The notes under the pieces: generated by a model
Databases searched by the model: none
What the model was told of the DNA's origin: nothing
Seen by the model: the letters and a program-made list of their open reading frames with translations, nothing else
Shown here: positions 25,069-33,344 of the stretch, piece after piece
Layout: every line of letters begins with the position of its first letter
Position numbering within the stretch: the stretch's first letter is position 1
DNA from: a virus
Direction: 5' to 3' (one strand)
DNA length: 64,000 bases
Virus record (IMG/VR): IMGVR_UViG_3300032236_001613
Span: 124,001 to 188,000 of that record
Made by a program: the position numbers and the translations under genes

Positions 25069-25134
25069 TGTGATTTCTATATCTTTTGGGCGCAAGCGCA
25101 GGAGAAAGAAAAAGGATAAGGTCACAATTCAGGA

Positions 25135-25142
25135 AATAAATA
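25135..25142 (+). promoter_or_regulatory. Late promoter box, leaderless arrangement
   Basis: AATAAATA then TTTCC and ATG at 25148, identical to the arrangement at 11155-11170. Confidence 0.55.
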
Positions 25143-25147
25143 TTTCC

Positions 25148-26212
25148 ATGAATACCTTATCCAATAAGATTGTAGCCTATTTAACTTTACTCTCAGGACT
25201 AGCAATTTCCGCAGTTGCAGTTTATTATTCCGTTTCAGGACTAACTGCAATATTCTCGGCGGCTGTAATTCCTATTATCGTAATGGGTGTTACATTAGAA
25301 ATTAGCAAACTAGTTGCTACAGTGTGGCTTAAACAAAATTGGAATATTGCACCTGCTGCTGTTAAGGGTTACTTAATAGCAGCAATTGTTGTGCTTATGC
25401 TAATCACTAGCATGGGTATCTTTGGCTTCCTTAGTAAAGCACACAGCGATCAGAGTTTAGTCAGCGGGGACGTAGCTGCACGTATTGCAGTCTACGACGA
25501 AAAGATTAAAACCGAAAAAGAAAATATTGAAACAGATCGTAAAGCATTAAAACAAATGGACAATGCTGTTGATCAATTAATGGATCGGTCTACAGACGAG
25601 CAAGGCGCAGGGCGTGCAGTAAGGTTACGTCATACACAGACTGAGGAAAGAACAAGACTATTAACAGAGATTGCCGAATCACAAAAACGTATAGCTGCAC
25701 TTAACGATGAACGTGCACCTATTGCTGCAGAATCTCGTAAAGTTGAAGCTGAAGTGGGTCCTATTAGATACATTGCTGCATTTGTTTATGGTAACACAGA
25801 TCCTAGTATATTAGAAAGGGCAGTAACATGGGTCATCTTAATTCTTATTCTAGTGTTTGACCCGCTAGCCGTTATTCTATTATTAGCTAGCCAATACAGT
25901 TTTCAACAATTTAGTAAACAAGATAAAAACAAAACAGATAATCATGATCCAACCGAACTCTGGAATTCTATGATTAAAGCTGCAGAAGAAAAAAGCGACG
26001 ATGCTGAAGGGTACGTTCAAAATGAAGAACAAAACACTAGTAGTCGTTGGAAAAATGTTAGTAGTCAAATTAGTCAAAAAGACTATTTAGAAGCGTCAGA
26101 AAAAAATATAAAAGAGATGATTAAAAGAGTTAAAGATGGTGTTTTACCTTTTTACCAAGTTCCTGAGGAAATGAAGGACGAAGTAAAGAAGGGATTAAAG
26201 AATGCCCGCTAA
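25148..26212 (+). CDS. Phage membrane protein with central coiled coil
   Basis: 354 residues from the ATG at 25148; a GTG at 25070 would add 26 basic residues (380 aa) and could be the start in read-through mRNA. Three N-terminal hydrophobic segments (AYLTLLSGLAISAVAVYYSV, LTAIFSAAVIPIIVMGV, GYLIAAIVVLMLITSMGIFGF) are followed by a long coiled coil (about residues 115-225) and a further segment (VTWVILILILVFDPLAVILLLAS), then a polar cytoplasmic tail. From memory it matches a conserved membrane protein of T4-like cyanophages; a role in lysis control or superinfection exclusion is possible but not shown. Confidence 0.65.
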   Translation: MNTLSNKIVAYLTLLSGLAISAVAVYYSVSGLTAIFSAAVIPIIVMGVTLEISKLVATVWLKQNWNIAPAAVKGYLIAAIVVLMLITSMGIFGFLSKAHSDQSLVSGDVAARIAVYDEKIKTEKENIETDRKALKQMDNAVDQLMDRSTDEQGAGRAVRLRHTQTEERTRLLTEIAESQKRIAALNDERAPIAAESRKVEAEVGPIRYIAAFVYGNTDPSILERAVTWVILILILVFDPLAVILLLASQYSFQQFSKQDKNKTDNHDPTELWNSMIKAAEEKSDDAEGYVQNEEQNTSSRWKNVSSQISQKDYLEASEKNIKEMIKRVKDGVLPFYQVPEEMKDEVKKGLKNAR

Positions 26213-26591
26213 AATTACTTTAATCACACCACCTGACATTTTTCAAAACGATCAAGAAAGTATACTATTTGTTGATCTAACCACCGAAGATCAAGATGCT
26301 GTAATTAAATATTTTACTAACGTTGATTATAGTATTAATATCTATTTTTATAGTGGTGAAGCAAACGTACCTTGGTTAATGCATGCCCTTTCTTGTAGCA
26401 ATTATCGTTATATTAACTTAAATAACATGTCGGCTATAACAAGCTATTTGATAGCTTATATACTGTCAAAACAAGATGTATTTTACTCGATTGAGGATAA
26501 CAGTGTGGCTGAGATTTATAGTCACATTAATTTAAATCGTGTTAATAATGCTATTGAATTTTTAAAGAAGGTTTACAGTGACAACAAATAA
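26202..26591 (+). CDS. Conserved phage protein, function unknown
   Basis: 129 residues, alpha/beta with strands KITLITPP and SILFVDLT and a helix INLNNMSAITSYLIAYILSKQ. Overlaps both neighbours (11 and 14 nt), so it is in the operon that ends with clpX and rpsU. No motif known to me. Confidence 0.55.
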   Translation: MPAKITLITPPDIFQNDQESILFVDLTTEDQDAVIKYFTNVDYSINIYFYSGEANVPWLMHALSCSNYRYINLNNMSAITSYLIAYILSKQDVFYSIEDNSVAEIYSHINLNRVNNAIEFLKKVYSDNK

Positions 26592-27822
26592 AAATCATGT
26601 TTGCGACTTTTGTCAAAAGGCAAAAGAAGATGTCGAAAAACTTATTGTCGGCGATAATGCTGCTATTTGTAACGACTGTGTAGAACTATGCATTAGTATC
26701 TTAGATGAAGATAAAGTAAAGAAATTCCCGTTAGGTGATAATAAAAATTTACTAAATCCTGTGCATATTAAAGAATATTTAGATCAGTATGTTATTGGTC
26801 AAGAAAATGCAAAAATTGCTCTTAGTGTAGCAGTATGCCAACATTTTAAAAGAGTGTTCACTGATGTTAAAGACATTGAAATTGAAAAAACTAATGTATT
26901 AATTTTAGGACCTACTGGGTGTGGTAAAACTATGCTAGCTAAAAAGCTAGCAGAATACCTTAACGTACCTTTTGCTATTTGTGATGCAACTGGCTTAACA
27001 GAAGCTGGATACGTGGGCGACGATGTTGAGAGCGTATTAAATCGTTTAATTTCAGCAGCCGACGGCGATATTGATAAAGCTAAACAAGGTATTGTTTATA
27101 TTGACGAAATTGATAAACTAAGTCGTAAAGGTGAAAACACTAGTCTTACACGAGATGTTGGTGGAGAAGGTGTTCAACAAGGTCTACTAAAAATGATCGA
27201 AGGATCAGTAATACGAGTACCTGCTGCAGATAAGCGTAAGCATCCTAGAGGCGACATGATTGAAGTTGATACAAAAAACATATTGTTTATATGTGGCGGT
27301 GCATTTGTTGGGTTAGATAAGATTATTAACCGTAGAAATAAATCAGGTGCAGTTGGATTCGGAGCATCAGTAACGTCAAATAAAGATACATTAGGTTATA
27401 GCGATGTAATTACTAAAGATTTAATTACTTTCGGACTGATACCTGAATTTATCGGACGTTTCGGATTAATTACACATGTTGACGAATTAAGTGTAGACGA
27501 TTTGGTAAAAATACTTAAAGAACCAAAAAACAGTTTAATCAGTCAATATAAACATTTATTTGCTATCGACGGCATTGAATTAGAATTTAAAGACGAAGCA
27601 CTAAAGGAGGTTGCAGAAAAAAGTAAACAACTTCAAACAAATGCTAGAGGCTTAAAAAACATTTTAGAAAAAATCTTATTAAATTATCAATTCGAAGCAA
27701 TGGATCTTGTTCAGCGAGGCCTCAGTAAAATTGTGATAAGTAAAGAAGCAGTTCATGGTAAATCTGCTGAATTAATTTTTAATAAAACAAAGAAGAAGTT
27801 AAATTATGAAAGTAATAGTTAA
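26578..27822 (+). CDS. clpX: ATP-dependent unfoldase ClpX
   Basis: 414 residues (E. coli 424), GTG start with AAGAAGG upstream. The N-terminal zinc domain has Cys9, Cys12, Cys31 and Cys34. Walker A GPTGCGKT is at 111-118, pore loop GYVG near 144, Walker B VYIDEID near 173, and the second pore loop RKGENTSLTRDVGGEGVQQ follows. The RKH loop used for ssrA-tag recognition is present (DKRKHPRG). The ClpP-docking IGF tripeptide appears as VGF (SGAVGFGAS). No ClpP is in this window, so it likely works with host ClpP. Coupled to bS21 downstream; the phage also makes a tmRNA whose tag is a ClpX substrate type. Confidence 0.95.
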   Translation: MTTNKNHVCDFCQKAKEDVEKLIVGDNAAICNDCVELCISILDEDKVKKFPLGDNKNLLNPVHIKEYLDQYVIGQENAKIALSVAVCQHFKRVFTDVKDIEIEKTNVLILGPTGCGKTMLAKKLAEYLNVPFAICDATGLTEAGYVGDDVESVLNRLISAADGDIDKAKQGIVYIDEIDKLSRKGENTSLTRDVGGEGVQQGLLKMIEGSVIRVPAADKRKHPRGDMIEVDTKNILFICGGAFVGLDKIINRRNKSGAVGFGASVTSNKDTLGYSDVITKDLITFGLIPEFIGRFGLITHVDELSVDDLVKILKEPKNSLISQYKHLFAIDGIELEFKDEALKEVAEKSKQLQTNARGLKNILEKILLNYQFEAMDLVQRGLSKIVISKEAVHGKSAELIFNKTKKKLNYESNS

Positions 27823-28012
27823 GGATGGTAATATTAACGCTGCTCTAAGAAAGTTCAAAAAGAAAGTTGAAGACAGTGGTATATTGATTGAAGTTTTAGA
27901 AAGACAATACTACGAAAAGCCCACAATTGCAAGACGTCGAGCTAAGGCTGCTGCAAAAGCTCGTTGGCGTAAAAAGCAAAGAGAATTGACAACGCAGGCT
28001 AGATACGATTGA
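27806..28012 (+). CDS. rpsU: Ribosomal protein bS21
   Basis: 68 residues. The sequence follows the bS21 pattern: MKVIVKDGNINAALRKFKKKVEDSGIL.EV..R.YYEKPT..RRRAKAAAKARWRKK. bS21 binds the 30S platform near the anti-Shine-Dalgarno sequence and affects initiation. Starts inside clpX (17-nt overlap). Phage-encoded bS21 is known in pelagiphages and other large phages, so it probably replaces host bS21 on ribosomes to favour phage mRNA. Confidence 0.93.
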   Translation: MKVIVKDGNINAALRKFKKKVEDSGILIEVLERQYYEKPTIARRRAKAAAKARWRKKQRELTTQARYD

Positions 28013-28037
28013 CATTTTGCTGTAGTTTTGCTATAGT
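28009..28037 (+). promoter_or_regulatory. Sigma70 promoter (TTGACA-17-TATAGT), near-leaderless
   Basis: Consensus -35, 17-nt spacer. The predicted start (about 28044) is at the ATG at 28046, so the message has practically no leader. Confidence 0.8.
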
Positions 28038-28045
28038 AATTGTCT

Positions 28046-28570
28046 ATGCCAAAACACTTAATGGTCGATTTAGAAACACTATCGGTTGCTCCTGATGCAG
28101 TTATATTGACATTAGGAGCTGTTCATTTTGATCCTTTTGATAAAGGAATTATTAATGAACTTTATATTAAATTTGATCTCGACGATCAGGATCTTTTAAA
28201 AAGATCCATTGATCCACTAACATTAGATTGGTGGGCAAAGCAAGATTCTAAAATAATGGAAGAAGCATTTTCTCCAGATGGAAGAACCAAAGTATCTGAT
28301 GCTATCGATCAGTTCCACAAGTTTGCATGGGGGTGCGATAAATTTTGGAGTCACGGCGCAGTATTTGATCTTATGATCATAGAAAATTTATACCGTCAAC
28401 TAAAAAAATCATTTCCTTGGAACTTTTGGGATTTGAGAGACACAAGAACATTATTTGATCTAGGATTTAAGTCTAACATGACAAAAGACTCTATGCATAA
28501 TGCTCTTGAAGATGCTAAACGGCAGGCTATTGGTGTACAAAACGTTTATGCTCAAATAAAGAGAACATGA
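28046..28570 (+). CDS. DEDDh 3'-5' exonuclease (DexA/DnaQ-like)
   Basis: The ATG at 28046 is preferred over a TTG at 28040. 174 residues. Motif ExoI is MVDLETLSV (D-x-E), ExoII includes WSHGAVFDLMIIENLY (Asp), and ExoIII is HNALEDAKRQA with His and Asp. This matches RNase T/DexA-type exonucleases such as T4 DexA and Rv2179c. It probably degrades or trims DNA or RNA early in infection, consistent with its host-type promoter. Confidence 0.85.
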   Translation: MPKHLMVDLETLSVAPDAVILTLGAVHFDPFDKGIINELYIKFDLDDQDLLKRSIDPLTLDWWAKQDSKIMEEAFSPDGRTKVSDAIDQFHKFAWGCDKFWSHGAVFDLMIIENLYRQLKKSFPWNFWDLRDTRTLFDLGFKSNMTKDSMHNALEDAKRQAIGVQNVYAQIKRT

Positions 28571-29313
28571 AAAAACTGTTTGATCGATTATATTTTCAAA
28601 GCGGCGGAAGTTTAGGTGATTGTTTTGTATTATCAGGTATAATACATTATTATGCAGAAAAAACTAAAGAGCTGCACGTTCCGGCTTATCCTGTTTACTA
28701 TAAAACAATTCAAACTCTTTATCAAGACTACAAAAACATCATTGTGGTTTCAATTTCAAATGCAGAAGAAGAGGAAGAATATGTTAATTCTAAAAAATTA
28801 TCAAAAATTTTAGGTGGTCGTGTATACGGTGAATTAATAAGAGGACTGTATATTCACACTCTATGGGATCAGCAATTATATGCTAACCACGAATTACCGT
28901 TTAGTTTAAGATACAAAAACTTCAAACTCCCGAAATATATTAACGGCGAAGAAGAACTTTATCAGAAACTTAGCAATAATGAACCTTACGTGTTAGTACA
29001 TAGATATACTGGCGATCATCCTCAAGGAATCCCTATTAGTATAGAAAATTTTAGATCAGCTAATGGAATGACTCCTATAAAAATCATAGATATTGATCAT
29101 ACTATTACAGACAATATGATGCAATACGTAAAACTAATTAAAAATGCAGAAGAAATACACTGTGTTGCTAGCAGTTTCCATTGTTTAGTTGATAGTATCG
29201 ATACTCCTGCTCGGTTATTTTTTCACGACGTGAGAGAAAAAACTTCAATGCTAGTAAATTCGGAATGGAATAATAATAAATGGATAATAATAAATTACAG
29301 TCAAAAGTTTTAA
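28567..29313 (+). CDS. Heptosyltransferase-like (GT-B) protein
   Basis: 248 residues, start overlapping the previous stop (ATGA). N-terminal QSGGSLGDCFVLSGIIHYYAEK has the SLGD turn of GT9/ADP-heptose transferases; the C-terminal ..AEEIHCVASSFHCLVDSI is the nucleotide-sugar site equivalent. Shorter than bacterial heptosyltransferases. It may transfer a sugar to LPS or a phage structure. Same broad fold as the protein at 63180. Confidence 0.55.
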   Translation: MKKLFDRLYFQSGGSLGDCFVLSGIIHYYAEKTKELHVPAYPVYYKTIQTLYQDYKNIIVVSISNAEEEEEYVNSKKLSKILGGRVYGELIRGLYIHTLWDQQLYANHELPFSLRYKNFKLPKYINGEEELYQKLSNNEPYVLVHRYTGDHPQGIPISIENFRSANGMTPIKIIDIDHTITDNMMQYVKLIKNAEEIHCVASSFHCLVDSIDTPARLFFHDVREKTSMLVNSEWNNNKWIIINYSQKF

Positions 29314-29331
29314 TAACTATAAAGGAAAATA

Positions 29332-29904
29332 ATGGAAGATAATCCATCTCACGACGATATTAATCATGCTATTCTTTCAAGAACATTGCATTTAGAATAC
29401 GACGAAAATACATATTTTAGTAAAGGCATATTTAAATATGTTCTAGAACATTTAGATGATCCGCATATATTGTTTAGAGTAGCACTTTATGGCTATTATA
29501 GAAAAGAATATAAATGGTCTAACGAACAAACAGAAGAATTTTTTCAATTACATAAACATAATTCGGTTAAATGGGATGACGGATTTCATGTTTACTACTA
29601 CGATTGGGGAAAAGGTAAAAACAGAATTACTAGAAATCCTATGCATTTTCCTAATTTAGATCACGTACAGCCTAAGAGTATAGATGTTAATAAAAACGGA
29701 CCTGAAAACTTTCGTATACGTTGCAAACGCTTAAATGAGAGCAAAAGCGATGCTAACAGTGATAACGAACGTAGAGCTAGTATTGTCGATCTTTTCAAAG
29801 ACATGAATGCCGAAGGACAACAAGTAATTTTATCTTATCTAAATACTATTAAAAAAGAAATTGATAAAACTTTCAATTGCTCTACATCAAATAAAATCAT
29901 ATAA
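29332..29904 (+). CDS. HNH-like nuclease-fold protein
   Basis: 190 residues behind an AAAGGAA site. The stretch LDHVQPKSIDVNKNGPENFRIRCKRLNESKSD fits the HNH core: a DH at the first His, Asn in the loop (ENF), then C..LN..KSD. The usual CxxC zinc pair is missing. The last 50 residues look like a separate helical element. It may be an HNH-type DNA nuclease or a DNA-binding relative; enzyme activity is unproven. Confidence 0.55.
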   Translation: MEDNPSHDDINHAILSRTLHLEYDENTYFSKGIFKYVLEHLDDPHILFRVALYGYYRKEYKWSNEQTEEFFQLHKHNSVKWDDGFHVYYYDWGKGKNRITRNPMHFPNLDHVQPKSIDVNKNGPENFRIRCKRLNESKSDANSDNERRASIVDLFKDMNAEGQQVILSYLNTIKKEIDKTFNCSTSNKII

Positions 29905-29929
29905 TACTCTAAATTAAAAGGAGAATAAT

Positions 29930-30460
29930 ATGAATTGGACAGTTCCAAATGTTACGTTTATGTTCCGCGAAGGCGACGAGCCTACTGAAGATGGAGGATG
30001 CCCGATTGGTGGTGAGTTTGTTGCTAAGAATACACAAGACTTGTTTTCCAACAAGCGAGTAGTATTGTTTAGCCTTCCAGGTGCGTTCACTCCCACTTGC
30101 TCTTCAAAACAGCTCCCCGGGTTTGAGGAAGGATATAACGAGTTTAAGAATTTGGGTGTAGATGAAATCTATTGCATTAGTGTTAACGATGCCTTTGTTA
30201 TGAACGAATGGGCGCGACACCTTGGTATTAAGAACGTTAAGGTTATTCCAGATGGTACCGGACAGTTTACTCGTTTAATGGGTCGACTTGTTGATAAGAG
30301 TGCAATTGGGTTTGGTTATCGCAGTCATCGCTATGCTGCTATTGTTAACAATGGTGTAATCGAAAAGATTTTTGATGAACCCGGACGTGAGGACAATTTT
30401 GGCAGCGATCCGTACGGCGAAACTAGCCCAGAAAATGTTCTTGCTTATCTTAAGGGCTAA
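29930..30460 (+). CDS. Peroxiredoxin (Prx5-type)
   Basis: 176 residues behind AAGGAG. PGAFTPTCSSKQLPGFEEGYNEFK carries the peroxidatic Cys, and the later ...GFGYRSHRYAAIVNNGVIEKIFDEPG...YGETSPENVLAYL matches the AhpC-TSA/Prx5 fold. It removes peroxides, presumably protecting the infected cell. The glutaredoxin encoded at 18395 could recycle it. Confidence 0.9.
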   Translation: MNWTVPNVTFMFREGDEPTEDGGCPIGGEFVAKNTQDLFSNKRVVLFSLPGAFTPTCSSKQLPGFEEGYNEFKNLGVDEIYCISVNDAFVMNEWARHLGIKNVKVIPDGTGQFTRLMGRLVDKSAIGFGYRSHRYAAIVNNGVIEKIFDEPGREDNFGSDPYGETSPENVLAYLKG

Positions 30461-30463
30461 GTA

Positions 30464-30667
30464 ATGCGCGATCCGAAACTAGGGTATCATTGGCTTTGGC
30501 TCTATCCATTAGCTGTTTTGTTACTTATAGTTTCGGTATTAGCATTTCCCTTCATTAAATTTATTGACGCTTATCAAAAGTATCAGCATAATAAGCATAT
30601 GCAACGGATTTATAAAAAGAATCCAGATATTAAAGATTTATCTATTTTGGCAGGTACAAAGAAGTAG
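30464..30667 (+). CDS. Small membrane protein, 67 aa
   Basis: One hydrophobic helix (WLWLYPLAVLLLIVSVLAFPFIKFI) then a basic C-terminal tail (YQKYQHNKHMQRIYKKNPDIKDL). ATG 3 nt after the peroxiredoxin stop. Unknown family. Confidence 0.6.
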   Translation: MRDPKLGYHWLWLYPLAVLLLIVSVLAFPFIKFIDAYQKYQHNKHMQRIYKKNPDIKDLSILAGTKK

Positions 30668-30696
30668 TTGACAATTAGGTAAAAGTTAATTATAAT
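30668..30696 (+). promoter_or_regulatory. Consensus sigma70 promoter TTGACA-17-TATAAT
   Basis: Perfect host housekeeping promoter starting exactly after the stop of the previous gene. Transcription should begin about 30703, 210 nt before the next coding start. Confidence 0.9.
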
Positions 30697-30702
30697 ATCT
30701 GC

Positions 30703-30902
30703 ATAGTTTGAAATTAAGGATAGGTACAGCAATTCATAATCAATATGGAACGCTAATACATTGTATTAGATAGAGTGGTTTCGACAGTTCCGCTCGATAA
30801 ACATAAAAAGTAGATAACTATCCTGTTTTTAAATTAGGTTAAGTTCCGCAACTAAAAATCGCTCAATGGCTGTCTACTAGGACGTTAAACTAGTTTTAAC
30901 CT
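30703..30902 (+). ncRNA. Structured leader or Y-RNA-like ncRNA before Ro60-like gene
   Basis: A 210-nt non-coding stretch with several helices: AGGATAG/CTATCCT (30717-30723/30818-30824) encloses hairpins CTAATAC/GTATTAG (30753-30769) and GAGTGG/CCGCTC (30773-30795, loop TTTCGACAGTT); a second domain is closed by AGGTTAA/TTAACCT (30836-30842/30896-30902). Ro60 homologues are often encoded next to the Y RNA they bind. It may instead be a regulatory 5' leader, since the ribosome site follows at 30905. It contains GTTTCGACAG, identical to the tmRNA D-loop at 21471. Confidence 0.55.
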
Positions 30903-30914
30903 GTAAGGAGAATA

Positions 30915-32318
30915 ATGATGAATATGTTTGCAGAAGCAGTTAAAGAAGTACAAATCGAAACTCGTACCATTAACGGTATGAAAACTTTCGATTCCAGCAA
31001 GAGTCGTCTCGTTGACTTGTTCTTTGCAATCGGTGCAAGCCGTGGAAAAGACTTAAGCGCCGAATTCCACCGTGCTCTTGCTGAAGATAAAACGCTAGCA
31101 CTTCGCTTGCTCATGTGGGCTCGCGATGTTCGCGGTGGGGCAGGCGAGCGAGATGTTGTTCGCACTATCTTGCTTAGTCTGGAAAAGAAAGATCCAGATG
31201 TGTTGAAGCGTGTGCTTCCGCACCTAGCTGAGTTCGGCCGCTGGGATGACTTGTTGATTTTCGAGCATGATCCGGAAATCAAGAGCATGGCGTTTGATCT
31301 CATCCACGCAGCTCTTAAGGCCGGCAACGGTCTTTGTGCTAAGTGGATGCCTCGTAAGGGCGAGAAGGCGGCAGAGTTGCGTAATGCACTTGGTATGAGT
31401 CCTAAGACTTATCGCAAAACTCTAGTCAATTTGACTAAGGTTGTTGAGCAGAATATGTGTGCTAACGACTGGACTAACATTAACTACAACCACGTTCCTA
31501 GCGTGGCTGCTAGTCGTTACCAGAAAGCGTTTAAGAAGCACGACCCAGAGGGTTATGAAGCGTATGCTTCTAAACTCGAAAAGGGTGAAGCTAAGATTAA
31601 TGCTGGTGCGGTTTATCCGTATGACATTATCAAGGCACACAATGCAGGCGGTAATGTAAAGGTTGTTACTGCGCAATGGGAAGCATTGCCTAACTACATC
31701 GGTGATGAGTTAATCCTTCCGATGGTGGACGTTTCAGGCTCTATGTCTGTGCCAATTGGTAGCAACAAGAACCTGCAATGTATCGACGTTGCAGTTAGCT
31801 TAGGTTTATATCTTGCTGATAAGAATACCGGTCCGTTTAAGGATATGTTCTTAACTTTCTCGAGTGATCCGGAGCTACAAATTCTTAAGGGCGACCTCAT
31901 TAAGAAAATTGCACAGCTACAAAAAGCTGATTGGGCTATGAGCACCGATCTTAATAAAGCATTTGAGTTAATTCTCAATTACGCTGTTAAGGGCAAAGTT
32001 GCAACTAAGGACATGCCTCAGTATGTGCTCATCTTGTCAGATATGGAGTTTAATCAGTGCACACGACACAATGACAGTGCTATGCAAATGATCGTACGTA
32101 AGTACGAAGCTGCCGGCTACGAGGTTCCGAATATTATTTTCTGGAATCTAGCAGCACGTAGCGGAAACGTTCCAGTTAAGTATGACAAGAAAGGTACTGC
32201 ATTAATTTCCGGATTCAGCCCGGCAATCATGACTTCGGTTCTAGCAGCTAAGAGTATTACTCCGATAGATGTGATGCTTGAGACTCTAAACAAGCCACGT
32301 TACGCTGTTATCAGCTAA
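30915..32318 (+). CDS. Ro60/TROVE-like (DUF2828-type) RNA-binding vWA protein
   Basis: 467 residues behind AAGGAG (a second ATG 3 nt later is equally possible). The N-terminal ~260 residues are helical repeats, with the conserved-looking WARDVRGGAGERDVV (near 68-82), of the sort forming the Ro ring. The C-terminal part is a von Willebrand A fold with the MIDAS motif DVSGSMS at 272-278, followed by FSSDPELQ, STDLNKAF and LSDMEFNQ. Family members bind misfolded or Y RNAs (Ro60), or are known as DUF2828 in plants, bacteria and large viruses. This gene is clearly more GC-rich than its neighbours, which suggests separate acquisition or codon optimisation for high expression. It ends at a strong terminator. 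Confidence 0.75.
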   Translation: MMNMFAEAVKEVQIETRTINGMKTFDSSKSRLVDLFFAIGASRGKDLSAEFHRALAEDKTLALRLLMWARDVRGGAGERDVVRTILLSLEKKDPDVLKRVLPHLAEFGRWDDLLIFEHDPEIKSMAFDLIHAALKAGNGLCAKWMPRKGEKAAELRNALGMSPKTYRKTLVNLTKVVEQNMCANDWTNINYNHVPSVAASRYQKAFKKHDPEGYEAYASKLEKGEAKINAGAVYPYDIIKAHNAGGNVKVVTAQWEALPNYIGDELILPMVDVSGSMSVPIGSNKNLQCIDVAVSLGLYLADKNTGPFKDMFLTFSSDPELQILKGDLIKKIAQLQKADWAMSTDLNKAFELILNYAVKGKVATKDMPQYVLILSDMEFNQCTRHNDSAMQMIVRKYEAAGYEVPNIIFWNLAARSGNVPVKYDKKGTALISGFSPAIMTSVLAAKSITPIDVMLETLNKPRYAVIS

Positions 32319-32323
32319 CATAG

Positions 32324-32350
32324 AAAAGGCCCGTAAGGGCCTTTTTTATT
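32324..32350. terminator. Terminator between convergent genes
   Basis: 9-bp stem AAAAGGCCC/GGGCCTTTT, loop GTAA, T-run downstream and A-run upstream, so it can end transcription from both sides. Confidence 0.9.
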
Positions 32351-32353
32351 GTA

Positions 32354-33238
32354 TTAAAATCCTTTTGTATACCAATCTTCAGTTGTTTTATAGATAGTTT
32401 GAAAATGTTGTGCGCTTTCAAACTCTTCTTGACTTCTTACATAAAATCCAAGATCTTCTCGAAAGGGAGTTCCGGCAAAATCAGGCCAACTAGGTTCTCT
32501 AACTAAATGCATGATATACGGAAATCCTCTGACTGAGTCCTCTCCTAATTCATAATCTATAACAGTTTTGTATAATTTTTCAATATGAGGTCCATCTGAA
32601 TGCCTCCATAGATGCGGCGGAACATACAATCTATTAAAAAGTTCGTCAGTATTAACTAACATATTTTTCAGAATAGAGAAAAAGGATTCTGCATTTTGCT
32701 CTGATAAAACTGCATGCCTATCACAATATCCCGTATGATGTTGCCCGTCTGGAAGCCAAATATATTCCGGTTCCAATATATCCATAGGAGGATGAGGAGA
32801 TAAGAAATTAAAATCAGTGCGTGTTAAAACTATTCTGTCATATTGACTAAAAATATTTTCCTTCCTAATATTGTACCATAGATACCATTTAAGAAATGTT
32901 TGTATTGCTCCAAATCCTCCATCCCAATTATTTAAAGGATGAAATGCATTTCCTGGCAACATCGCAAATTTTTTCCAGTAATTTGGGTCAGCATCTGGAA
33001 AATCCTTTTGCCGAGCATACTCTATAGCATCAAACCAATTCTGAAACTTAGGAGAAAACCAAATATACTTTGAATTTTTCCAAAATGGATCTGTAAAATC
33101 CAAGTTGGATCGAGGTTCCATACATATTGCTAAATCAGCATTTAAACTATCTAATACATTCTTTTTAAAATTATTCCATGTTACTTCGTGCTCGCGTCCT
33201 CTTACATTCACTACACATACTAATGTTTTTCTATTCAT
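32354..33238 (-). CDS. Glycosyltransferase-like protein (WavE-like)
   Basis: 294 residues, start MNRKTLVCVVNVRGREHEV. The internal YDRIVLTRTDFNFLSPHP motif resembles the R.D site of the VSGQPR-type protein at 1053. Rich in Trp and aromatic residues throughout. It probably acts on surface sugars but no donor is known. A late promoter lies 20 nt upstream. Confidence 0.5.
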   Translation of the reverse strand: MNRKTLVCVVNVRGREHEVTWNNFKKNVLDSLNADLAICMEPRSNLDFTDPFWKNSKYIWFSPKFQNWFDAIEYARQKDFPDADPNYWKKFAMLPGNAFHPLNNWDGGFGAIQTFLKWYLWYNIRKENIFSQYDRIVLTRTDFNFLSPHPPMDILEPEYIWLPDGQHHTGYCDRHAVLSEQNAESFFSILKNMLVNTDELFNRLYVPPHLWRHSDGPHIEKLYKTVIDYELGEDSVRGFPYIMHLVREPSWPDFAGTPFREDLGFYVRSQEEFESAQHFQTIYKTTEDWYTKGF

Positions 33239-33258
33239 AAAGATACCTTTAAAAAAAT

Positions 33259-33266
33259 TATTTATC
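33259..33266 (-). promoter_or_regulatory. Late promoter box (GATAAATA)
   Basis: Minus-strand GATAAATA, 20 nt upstream of the start at 33238. Confidence 0.55.
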
Positions 33267-33308
33267 GTTCAAACAATATCAAAATTATTAAATTGGTATA
33301 TAATAAAA

Positions 33309-33316
33309 AATAAATA
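33309..33316 (+). promoter_or_regulatory. Late promoter box (AATAAATA)
   Basis: AATAAATA with the downstream AAGGAAAAA site before the ATG at 33345; divergent from the minus-strand box at 33259. Confidence 0.5.
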
Positions 33317-33344
33317 ATTTTCTAGTATAAGGAAAAAAATTTTT

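Noticed and set aside
30896-31327. 143-residue minus-strand frame inside the Ro60-like gene
   Set aside because: It is the antisense of a GC-richer coding region, low-complexity Ser/Arg, with no ribosome site; the plus-strand protein is clearly the real one.
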